Below the pieces are notes generated by a model. The model had not been told where the DNA came from. It searched no databases and saw nothing but the letters and a program-made list of their open reading frames with translations. From Chondrosia reniformis (Eukaryota > Porifera > Demospongiae > Chondrillida > Chondrillidae), in contig OX359194.1 in NCBI GenBank assembly GCA_947172415.1, positions 2,852,001-2,916,000 of the forward strand: a DNA stretch of 64,000 nucleotides, written 5' to 3'. This document shows, piece by piece, positions 11,524-22,800 of the stretch. A program made the translations under genes and the position numbers. The stretch's first letter is position 1. Each line of letters starts with the position of its first letter.

Positions 11524-14500
11524 AAGTGGTAACTTCAGTTTTATCCTTCCTTGGAAGAGGCTGAGGAGGGCGTGTTTTGGGGGCAACAGGTGGGCGTGTC
11601 CTTGTTACTGGAACAGGCTTCTCATAACTGTAGGCAGCAGAGTGATCGGAAGATTGTGAAAATGTTTTGATGCGTCTAGGTGTCCCCCTGGGAGGCTTAA
11701 CTTGGTTTTCGTTGCTAACTGGGCCCACATTAATATTGCTGCCAGCCACTCTGTTGTCGTGCTTCTGAGCCTCATTGGTCTTTGAGCAGGTGATTACATC
11801 TTTCTTAGATTCAGACTGTGACCGTGACACTAGTGTTATCTTCTTATTCCTTCCATTAGATTTAACTGAGCTTCTTGGAGGGGATTTCTTAGACTTCTTT
11901 CCAGTTTTTTGTTTTGATTCTAAATCCAAATTCATTTGACTAGAATGTGGACTAGGGCTCTTAGAAGAGGAATCACCTACTAAACTATCAGGTCGAATGG
12001 ATTCATAGAGGCCAGGGGCTTTTAATTTTTGGTATCCTGGGTCAGGGTCTAGAATAGTGTCAGGATTGAGATCTTCATACTCCTCATCCTCACTGCTGCT
12101 GCTCTCTGATCTCTCTTCCAAGATGGAAATGTTACTCAAAACTTTTCGAATGGGAAATTGAACTGCATCCAAAATGCTTTCATAGTCATGACTATTGCGG
12201 TGGGATTTTATTGAGGAAAAGGTATCGGATTGTTGGCCACTGTACACTCCCTGGGTAGGCTGTGAGGAATGATATAATGTACTGTGGCCTGATACTATAT
12301 TAGTGGAGGCACTTGGATTTTCAAAACCATTTATCTGAGATTGAGCAACATATGAGCCAATGGTGTCTGTTTGAAGGGCATTCATTGGTCTTCTTGGCAT
12401 ACTCGCTGAGTATACAGTCTCTGGAGGAAGTGGTGGTACAGGCCTATGGTCTATGACATTAGTATTACTTGCACTCCATGTGTGACTCCTACCACTTTCT
12501 ATGAATGAAAAAAAAATTGATAATGATATACACATTTCAGCTGAACATACGCATGTGTATACGTATGTATATATTTACTGTAATCCAATGGGAGTGCATT
12601 ACAATTGTTTGAGTGAGTCACAATTAAAAATGTTTAATGCCATTCATGTAAACTTTAATAGGGAAAAGTAAACAATAGAAAAGTTTTGAGCATTTGACTA
12701 AAGAATGACAATCAACATATGTAGTTAGATTCCGCGTAGAAAGTTTAAGCTGCTTAGAATCTTCTGTTCAACTGCATGGTATAGCATGAGGTATGTACGT
12801 ATAGGATGTTATTCACACGGAAAGGACAGAAGGGTATATTGACAAGGGCTGCCATGTTTTTATATATATACTTAGAGAGTACTGTTATATTCTCTGATAC
12901 TTTACATTATATACTGTATATACGTATATGCATTATTAATGTACCTTGAGGATTAGGTAGGGATGGTGGTCTTGGAGGATCATACTGAAATGGAACTTGA
13001 CGCTCTTGTCTTCTCTTTCGTTTTCTCCTTTAAATGGATATATATAACACAAAACAATGACACAAATATTCATATGTATAGTAAGTGTACCAGGTGTGTA
13101 TTATTATTTTGAACTTGTTCTATATAGGGAAATGAATGTATTTAATTTAGACTAAAGATGTGATTCTATGGTTCAGTATAACAGATCAGCATAGACGTAC
13201 ATTTGTACATAATATGTTATGGCACATACTACAATTACGTATATAGCCATACATTAATGCTGATTATGTTAGGTTCTCCTTCAACACTAGATTACAATAT
13301 TCAGCTAGTTAAGTCAATATTGCTTATAATATAAGCATACACAACAGTTGGAAATAAGTTATATTTTAGTTATATTTTTGAAGTAATGATATTCATAAAC
13401 CTTATAAGGCTTTGTTTAGAAAGTTCAACATTTCAAAGGTTCCTGTGGTTACTACCAAGAGTATAGAGGTATTCATATGGTCATTGTACACTATGTAAAC
13501 ACTAGGGCCCCACCTCTTCTTTGTATATGAGAGGAATAAAAATATAGAATATACACATAGGGAAAGAATTCATAGTAAATGGGTGTATTGTTATGACAAC
13601 ATATAAGATTTCAGAAGAGCTGTATATATTATATATGTATAACAACAACCAGCTATAGTTAAGTATATATACATACGTATATAGCCTGCCATGTACACTC
13701 AATTATGGCTGTTATAAAAGTATATATTGAAGGACCTCAGATCTGTATAGTATATACATATAGCAGTTACAATGCTTTGAAATGTTGTACTGTATATATA
13801 ATACTTGAGTATAAATTGCATGACTATTTTGGGTGCATGTACACACATTGGGTGGAATGTAATGTAAGTTAGTTAGGCTTACAGTGCCATATAGAATACG
13901 AGGGTGATTCCAATGAATACAATTACTACTACTCCTCCTGCAATTGAAGGTATGACAATCTCCAAGGGAAAACTGTTTTGTTGATTGTCTTTGGAGAGTT
14001 CCTGTAGGTTTACCATTCTCTCTGCACTCTCTCTACCTCTTCCAATACTATTCTCAGCAGAAATTGAGATAATGTAGTTCTCGTCTGGATCCAAATTGGA
14101 TAAGTGGTAATTTCTGATATTTGGATTCAAAGGAAAAGTCTTCTCATTTAATCTTAAATAGAATTTTAAAATTTGAAGTCCACCTTCATTGGCAGGAGGT
14201 TGCCAGGAAACAACCAGCTCAGTGGTGCTAACTGCCTTGATGTCGGTGAGAACTGGTGCATCTGGTTCTATATATGCATGTACAGTTAACATGTTAATAT
14301 ATTATAAATAATGTATATAGTAATAAAACACTTTGGTACATGCAAGTATAGATTTACCAGAATATGTAACCACAGTAACTGGTTGAGTTGGAAAGGATAT
14401 TGTATCAGTGCCATGTTCAACTCTGACACGAAACTGATACTTCTCTCCTGCTGCAAGGTTTTTGATGATTACAATGTCACCTCGGACAAGATGAGGAAAT

Positions 14501-15852
14501 ATTCCATACGGAGCTACTTCTCCATTGGATACCCTCCTCAGCTCAATGACATATCCACGGACCTGCCCAAATATCTGTCTCCATCTCAAACTCACTGATC
14601 CTTTTTGAATTAAAGGCTGAGCAGTGAATTCAGATGGGGGAGGAAAGATTTCTAGTGGAGAGTCAAATGGAATCAATTTAAATAGTTTGCACTATAATGG
14701 ACATGGATATGCACTTGTTCATATAATTTTATTGTGGCTATTATATATAACATAATACCGCACGTATGTATATACGTATATGTAAAGTATACTACGTATG
14801 TACATAAATAATAATAATATTATTATACCTGATATTATATACACAATAGGTATATGTAATACCTTTAGTTACTTCCACTTCTCTAGTATACTCTCCATAT
14901 ACTGCCACTACTCTCAGCTTGAAGAGATACTCTCCTGGCTCATCTGGTGAGGCCTCGTAGAATACACTGTGAGAAGATTTTGTAGTTGTCTTCACTTGTC
15001 TGTTTGGAGGGTGTACAGTAACCACTTTGTAGTTTGTGAGTGGAGTGCTGCCTACTTCTGGTGGATCCCAGGATACAATAGCAATTGGATAGATTTGAGG
15101 ACTAATACGAATGTTGCTAGGAACTGTAAGGTTAGAACATAATAACTGATTAACAGAAAAGAAATTGAGACTGACATAATTATAAGGTATTAGGTTGAAG
15201 AAGATCCTAAAATGAGACCATTACTTTCATATACATGCATACATACATACATACATATGTACGTACCAAGCCTCCTCTTTAAAAATACTCCAATGTAAGC
15301 ACTCTTGCTGGAAGGAGAGGAACAAGTGTAGAATCCTTGCTGATTTGCAGTGAAGGAGACACTGATATTTAATAATCTTATTGAACTATTCCCAAACTGG
15401 AACACAGGAGGAAAATTCAAAGTGGGCATTTGATCCAGAATCTGAACAGGTTGACCATTTTGAAAAATCCAAGTAACGTTAGCACCGTCACATTGTATCA
15501 CAGTACCCTTTGACAGCTCTGGCACCACAAGTGTCTTGTTTGTAAATACAGTATCCCCAACAAATATGTCAAGACTCAAAGAAAAATCTAAATGCATCAC
15601 TGGAAAGAAAGAATCTTATCATTATAATTATATCTATATACTGTATGTATACATAAAAACTAACTCAAAAGTATGAACACTAAAATTAATAATACATTAA
15701 ATATATTATGATAGGTACCAAAAATAAAACAGTGAAAATAGAAAAGCTTGCATTGAATAGTGTAAGATCTACATAATATATAGAGTCAGTATATACTATA
15801 ACGTACCACACACAAAGATAGAAAAGTATTGACAGAACTTTAAGGAGACCAT
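11522..15852 (-). CDS. Ig/FN3 single-pass receptor with ITAM-like and proline-rich tail
   Basis: Seven exons (15807-15852, 15267-15599, 14863-15123, 14358-14651, 13883-14267, 12945-13027, 11522-12498) join in perfect phase to 793 codons including the stop. Exon 1 starts with MVSLKFCQYFSIFVC, a signal peptide. An Ig domain follows, with a Cys pair (VIQCDG, FYTCSS) at about residues 25-125. Three FN3 domains span about 130-405. The membrane helix lies at about 414-438, followed by a basic stop-transfer stretch (RKRKRRQ). The 350-residue tail has YESI, YEDL, YQKL and a second YESI, plus proline motifs (RPVPPLPPE, PPVAPKTRPPQPLPR) that could bind SH3 domains. The YEDL and YQKL tyrosines are 15 residues apart, loosely ITAM-like. 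The extracellular part suggests adhesion or ligand sensing. I do not recognise a named orthologue. Confidence 0.88.
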
Positions 15853-16593
15853 ACTTCAGGAATCTTTTATTTCGACTATATATATCACTAGCTTTCTAAC
15901 TGGAGAGAACTATATAGCAACCAAAACAGTGCACCCTTGACTGATCATACTGTACAGAGTTAAATATATATATCATGTGTTAGATTTGATTGTTGGTATA
16001 TAGAAACCTTATAATCCATATTACAAACATGTATGGACAAATCATATATACGTACATATATATGAAATGTCAGCACCAACTCGGCACACCAACTATCTTA
16101 GCTTTATTCTTCTCAATTTGGTTATAATAGATGTTTCTGTAAACGTTTCATAACCATTTGACAAATTAAAGCTACAGCAATAAATGTACATTAAAATATA
16201 TAAACATAATGTATGGTGAGAGATAACTCATTGGGAATGTATATATGTTTCATATTTATATACGTATACATGTCTGCGAATGCTGATAAGTTTATACATC
16301 AAAGAGTAACAGCAATAAATTTATGTATAATAAAATTTTGGTATATGAAATTGTGAAACAAAGGACTAATGACAGTAGCCATCAAAGTTTCTAAAAATCA
16401 TTGCAAATGTTTTTCCATACACGTCTGTTAATGTTGACACCAAGATTGAATTTCATATATTTAAAGAGTATTAGTTGCAGCGCTAAATATACTGGCCATA
16501 GTATATGATCTTAATGTATAGGCAATGAATACATACAAGCGTACACAGTTACGTAGAAATTCATAGTGGATTAATGAATGAAGCATCCGGACT
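15853..16593. other. Non-coding, AT-rich upstream region
   Basis: This is the promoter side of the minus-strand receptor gene. It is very AT-rich, with no supported exon and no clear core promoter. Confidence 0.4.
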
Positions 16594-16920
16594 GTGTATG
16601 AGAGACATGAGCAAGATAAGAAGAGAGCCTATGAAGAAAGAATTCGCAATGTTGAGATGGGATCATTTACCCCACTTTTTATCTCGATACAAGGCGGGAG
16701 TAGCCGAACAACTCAGATTGCCTATAAAAGACTAGCAGCTCTACTCTCTGACAGGTGTAGTGACTCTTACAACCAAGTGATTGCATGGATTAGGTGTCGA
16801 TTGAGCTTTTCACTGATCAGTTCCTCCATCAATGCAATCCGAAGCAGCCGAACAAGAGCACCGATTTCAATGAGATGCCCACAATCATTTGCCTCTTCAG
16901 TTGCTGAAGCCAGCCTGTGA
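16594..16920 (+). pseudogene. C-terminal fragment of a retroelement polyprotein
   Basis: The 108-residue frame contains EMGSFTPLFISIQGG and NQVIAWIRCRLSFSL. The decayed reverse-transcriptase element on the minus strand at 60892-62863 ends with a related sequence (GGMGPAVGVTYGRLASLL; LNFSLLRSTVMCI). It therefore looks like the 3' end of the same retroelement family, truncated at its 5' side and not a host gene. Family-level naming is not possible from sequence reading alone. Confidence 0.55.
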
Positions 16921-17142
16921 CTTGGCTCTAGCTTCTATATAGTTCAATTGTAATCTGCTCTTCAACTAGGCTATATATGTACATGTTCAGTGATTGACAG
17001 ATTTTTCCCAAGATATTTACAATCTATTATGTTATTATGTGTTTTGAGTATTGTTGTATACTTCCAACCTGCAAATTCTTTGCTAACAGCCAGAGAAACA
17101 CAGCTCGGAGATGTCGTGACACAGTCAGCAAAGCAGCCAAGA

Positions 17143-17238
17143 AAGTGTAAGGCTTACACTTTGTTTACCACTGAACAGAGAGCTGCCATTGGGAGGTACG
17201 CTTCCGAAAATGGAAATGTAGCGGCAGTCAGTCAGTAA
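17143..17238 (+). pseudogene. Possible transposon-encoded DNA-binding remnant
   Basis: The peptide AYTLFTTEQRAAIGRYASEN resembles short helix-turn-helix leaders found in some transposon proteins. It stops after NGNVAAVSQ. There is no splice or context support, so this is a weak call. Confidence 0.25.
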
Positions 17239-18317
17239 TAAAAGATGTTATCTTGATAGACACAAAGGCATAAATAAGAAGTGCATAAATTGGTTTCAGA
17301 GGCCAAATTTTCTAAATTCGCATAAATTTTCACACGCATACAATCGTACCTTTACGGTATTACTATAAATTACTTTAAGTGTTATAAGGTAAAAAACTGT
17401 GTGTCCACTGACATTCCTAGAGGAGGTGTAAACTAATCTGGATCGAACTTTGTTGCTTATTAATACAAAGATATATACATACTCCATTGCAGTGAGTTAT
17501 TCAATGAGTTAATGAAGAGTAATAAACATGTACATATGTATTAAGTGATCAATTATTGGAGGACAACAATTATTAATAACATTGTTTCAATAAAAATATT
17601 ACAGTTACTGTATTAATTGTTTTAGGAAACAATGACTTCGTAGCTTTAAGTGAAACCTATATAAAAGTAAAACATATAATATTAAGCTTAAATAGTAACA
17701 TCTAGGCCACAATCAATATCATTTCAGATGTACGTAAGCATGACAAAGTGGCAATTGTTGAGAATATAACCCAGCCCTACTAATATATTAATCCCCCGCT
17801 AATGTTAATGATACTACGTATATAATTACACTTTTAGATGATATACATATCTAGTTCAAATATATTCACTACTATCTATCGTATATGGGGTATTGAATGT
17901 GTGTGTGCGAGTTTTGACTGTATGCACAATCTTTTGACACGTATTGATTTGGCACCTCAGTAATTTCGTATATTTACACGTCCCATACACCTAAGCTTTA
18001 TCTTGCATTCTTTTAACCACAATGTTTACTTAAACCAGTAATTTGCAATCCTTTACTCTCACATTCATATCCAGATATACGGTAAGGCCATTTTGGGTAC
18101 ATTGGACAGAACAGGACAGCCAGCACTAATTCTAATTCCAGTAGAGTATATATTCAGCTCATGGGAAGTGGAATATGAAATAGAAATGGACCCAATAGAT
18201 TCTTTTCTGAGAAGATATGCATACGTATACGTACGTATGTGTATGCCCAGAATATTTAAAATTACACAAGTTAATTTTGTAGACACTTAACTGCATGATT
18301 ATGAAACTAACATCCCT
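17239..18317. other. AT-rich, no supported gene
   Basis: Only short frames occur. A minus-strand frame at 18065-18220 preceded by a 3' splice-site-like tctcag was considered but has no partner exons. Confidence 0.4.
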
Positions 18318-18418
18318 TCATTGACTCTCTTTTTTTGCATCTAGTGCAGTCATTACATTAGATGGAATGGCAGTAGTAGTTGTACTTGGTCTAGACTTTG
18401 GTTTCAAAGCTGGAATAC
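18318..18418 (-). CDS. Candidate isolated terminal exon
   Basis: After a minus-strand acceptor (catag) there are 33 codons ending in TGA (IPALKPKSRPSTTTTAIPSN...). Composition is unlike the surrounding AT-rich DNA and no stop interrupts it. No upstream exon could be joined between here and 19800, so it may be chance or a relic. Confidence 0.2.
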
Positions 18419-19803
18419 CTATGATTCAATGAGAGTAAAAATTATTAAGAACAAATAATAATAACAACGAGCTAATATATGAAGCTTTCTTTGCTTCAGC
18501 CCTGATTCAAAAACCTTGTAGGGTATAAGTATTAATTATATTCCTTGTTTGGTACAATGTTTATATGTTGATATAGACAAGTTATAGGTTCTGATGCACA
18601 GAGACAATCTGATTACTAGTTTAATGTATCACTAGTTAAATTTTAACGTATGTAAGAAGACAGTAAGTCGGTAACAATACATTGACGCACTCATGCAAAG
18701 CAACACAAACAGGTGAGATACCAACACCAAATAGACATAAGAATCGCAAAAAATAGATAAACCAACTTGCACAATCAATATGTATGAGTTTAGTTGAAAA
18801 ATTGATAAAGAATAAAGTTTGTAGCACAAATTACACAATGGTCTAAAACTCAGAAGCTATGTACAGTATGTGGGAAAATATTCAAAATTATCACTCCTAG
18901 CACTTTTATGGTCTACAAATAACATTATAAACAGTGACATAGCTGGGAATGTGAAGTGGGTTGAGATTGATAAAATGTCTTGTATGAGTCTTGATTACAT
19001 AGCATAGATATACCCTTAAAACACTAAAGGAATTCAGGGGGCTGAGGGTGAGTGAATGCGTTCACATTTAGGTTTTCATCAGGTTTATATAAACATGACC
19101 AAAGACTTTATGTAGCTTAACCTATGTATATGTTAACTGTATAACTTATGAAATGAGTTGCTGAGATAGGCTACTCCCAGCCCTAGGAGTTGGCACAAAC
19201 ATATGGAGTGCATATCCTATTATTGTATAATACTGTGATTCCTTTGAAAATGCTATCCCTACCACTAACGAAACTGTGTAGTGTCTGTCCACAAAATGTA
19301 TAATATATGTAAGCAAATGAAAAACAATTAATTCAAACTCACCACCCAGCAACCATACAGTGTGTTATACAAGTATATTATATGTATATAAATGGTTGCT
19401 TTGCATACATTAACAAGAAAAAGGTCAAAATAATTTAATGTATTAAAGATATTTAAATAGTAAACTGGTAACTAAAATTTGTAATTGTCTTGGGTTAAGC
19501 ATATATACACAATATATAAGCAATCGATACTTGAGTAGACCATTTACAGCCAGTCAGGTCCACCGCAATGGTACACTTATATGAGAAACTGCTACATAGG
19601 GTGTAAATTATTATACTGATAACATAAAGAGGAGTCTAGGGAAATATTTGTGGTATTTACATGAAAATACTGTCAGGTGGTATAAATATTATGCAGTACG
19701 TACAATTTTGAGTAACTGAGGATAGAAAGAGAGATTTGAATTGGTACACAGGATATTTATATTCCTATTAAAGGGAGAAAATTAGATTTCATTCAGTGCC
19801 AAA
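18419..19803. other. Upstream region of the Ser-Gly repeat gene
   Basis: AT-rich sequence with no supported exon. It should contain the promoter of the gene starting at 19804. No clear core element was identified. Confidence 0.4.
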
Positions 19804-22800
19804 ATGAAGATAACATTTTGTGTAATTTTATTTACACTTGTGCTGTTGAATAATGAGGTTTTCAGCAAGAAAAACACTGGAAAAGGATCTGGTGGTGAAA
19901 AGGGACCTGCAAGTGGTAAAGGGTCTGGCGGTGAAAAGGGACCTGTAAGTGGTAAAGGATCTGGTGGTGAAAAGGATACTGGAAGTGGTAAAGGATCTGG
20001 AGGTGGAAAGGATACTGTAAGTGGTAAAGGATCTGGTGGTGAAAAGGATCCTGAAAGTGGTAAAGGGTCTGGTGGTGAAAAGGAACTTGTAAGTGGTAAA
20101 GGGTCTGGTGGTGAAAAGGATACTGGAAGTGGTAAAGGATCTGGAGGTGGAAAGGATACTGTAAGTGGTAAAGGATCTGGTGGTGAAAAGGATCCTGAAA
20201 GTGGTAAAGGGTCTGGTGGTGAAAAGGAACTTGTAAGTGGTAAAGGGTCTGGTGGTGAAAAGGATACTGGAAGTGGCAAAGGATCTGGTGGTGAAAAGGA
20301 ACCTGAAAGTAGTAAAGGGTCTGGTGGTGAAAAGGATACCGGAAGTGGTAAAGGATCTGGTGGTGAAAAGGATACTGGAAGTGGCAAAGGATCTGGTGGT
20401 GAAAAGGAACCTGAAAGTGGTAAAGGGTCTGGTGGTGAAAAGGATACCGGAAGTGGTAAAGGATCTGGTGGTGAAAAGGAACCTGAAAGTAGTAAAGGGT
20501 CTGGTGGTGAAAAGGATACCGGAAGTGGTAAAGGATCTGGTGGTGAAAAGGATACTGGAAGTGGTAAAGGATCTGGTGATGAAAAGGATACTGGAAGTGG
20601 TAAAGGATCTGGTGGTGAAAAGGATATGGGAAGTGGTAAAGGGTCTGGTGGTGAAAAGGATACGGGAAGTGGTAAAGGGTCTGGTGGTGGAAAGGATACT
20701 GGAAGTGGTAAAGGATCTGGTGGTGGAAAGGGACCTGTAAGTGGTAAAGGATCTGGTGGTGAAAATGGAACTGAAAGTGGTAAAGGATCTGGTGGTGGAA
20801 AGGGACCTGTAAGTGGTAAAGGATCTGGTGGTGGAAAGGACACTGGAAGTGGTAAAGGATCTGGTGGTGAAAAGGGATCTGTAAGTGGTAAAGGATCTGG
20901 TGGTGAAAAAGATACTGGAAGTGGTAAAGGATCTGGTGGTGAAAAGGATACGGGAAGTGGTAAAGGATCTGGTGATGAAAAGGATACTGGAAGTGGTAAA
21001 GGATCTGGTGGTGAAAAGGATACTGGAAGTGGTAAAGGATCTGGTGGTGAAAAGGGACCTGGAAGTGGTAAAGGATCTGGAGGTGAAAAGGATACTGGAA
21101 GTGGTAAAGGATCTGGTGGTGAAAACGATACTGGAAGTGGTAAAGGATCTGGTGGTGGAAAGGACACTGGAAGTGGTAAAGGATCTGGTGGTGAAAAGGA
21201 TACTGGAAGTGGCAAAGGGTCTGGTGGTGAAAAGGATACTGGAAGTGGTAAAGGATCTGGTGGTGAAAAGGATACTGGAAGTGGTAAAGGATCTGGTGGT
21301 AAAAATGGAACTGAAAGTGGTAAAGGATCTGGTAGTGAAAAGGATACTGGAAGTGGTAAAGGATCTGGTGGTGAAAAGGGATCTGTAAGTGGTAAAGGAT
21401 CTGGTGGTGAAAAAGATACTGGAAGTGGTAAAGGATCTGGTGGTGAAAAGGATACTGGAAGTGGTAAAGGATCTGGTGATGAAAAGGATACTGGAAGTGG
21501 TAAAGGATCTGGTGGTGAAAAGGATACTGGAAGTGGTAAAGGATCTGGAGGTGAAAAGGATACTGGAAGTGGTAAAGGATCTGGTGGTGAAAACGATACT
21601 GGAAGTGGTACAGGATCTGGTGGTGGAAAGGACACTGGAAGTGGTAAAGGATCTGGTGGTGAAAAGGATACTGGAAGTGGTAAAGGGTCTGGTGGTGAAA
21701 AGGATACTGGAAGTGGTAAAGGATCTGGAGGTGGAAAGGATACTGTAAGTGGTAAAGGGTCTGGTGGTGAAAAGGATACTGGAAGTGGCAAAGGATCTGG
21801 TGGTGAAAAGGAACCTGAAAGTAGTAAAGGGTCTGGTGGTGAAAAGGATACCGGAAGTGGTAAAGGATCTGGTGGTGAAAAGGATACTGGAAGTGGCAAA
21901 GGATCTGGTGGTGAAAAGGAACCTGAAAGTGGTAAAGGGTCTGGTGGTGAAAAGGATACCGGAAGTGGTAAAGGATCTGGTGGTGAAAAGGAACCTGAAA
22001 GTAGTAAAGGGTCTGGTGGTGAAAAGGATACCGGAAGTGGTAAAGGATCTGGTGGTGAAAAGGATACTGGAAGTGGTAAAGGATCTGGTGATGAAAAGGA
22101 TACTGGAAGTGGTAAAGGATCTGGTGGTGAAAAGGATATGGGAAGTGGTAAAGGGTCTGGTGGTGAAAAGGATACGGGAAGTGGTAAAGGGTCTGGTGGT
22201 GGAAAGGATACTGGAAGTGGTAAAGGATCTGGTGGTGGAAAGGGACCTGTAAGTGGTAAAGGATCTGGTGGTGAAAATGGAACTGAAAGTGGTAAAGGAT
22301 CTGGTGGTGGAAAGGGACCTGTAAGTGGTAAAGGATCTGGTGGTGGAAAGGATACTGGAAGTGGTAAAGGATCTGGTGGTGAAAAGGGATCTGTAAGTGG
22401 TAAAGGATCTGGTGGTGAAAAAGATACTGGAAGTGGTAAAGGATCTGGTGGTGAAAAGGATACGGGAAGTGGTAAAGGATCTGGTGATGAAAAGGATACT
22501 GGAAGTGGTAAAGGATCTGGTGGTGAAAAGGATACTGGAAGTGGTAAAGGATCTGGTGGTGAAAAGGGACCTGGAAGTGGTAAAGGATCTGGAGGTGAAA
22601 AGGATACTGGAAGTGGTAAAGGATCTGGTGGTGAAAACGATACTGGAAGTGGTAAAGGATCTGGTGGTGGAAAGGACACTGGAAGTGGTAAAGGATCTGG
22701 TGGTGAAAAGGATACTGGAAGTGGCAAAGGGTCTGGTGGTGAAAAGGATACTGGAAGTGGTAAAGGATCTGGTGGTGAAAAGGATACTGGAAGTGGTAAA

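Noticed and set aside
18065..18286. Minus-strand frame with a 3' splice-site-like start
   Set aside because: Ser/Ile-rich, no domain and no upstream exon that joins it.
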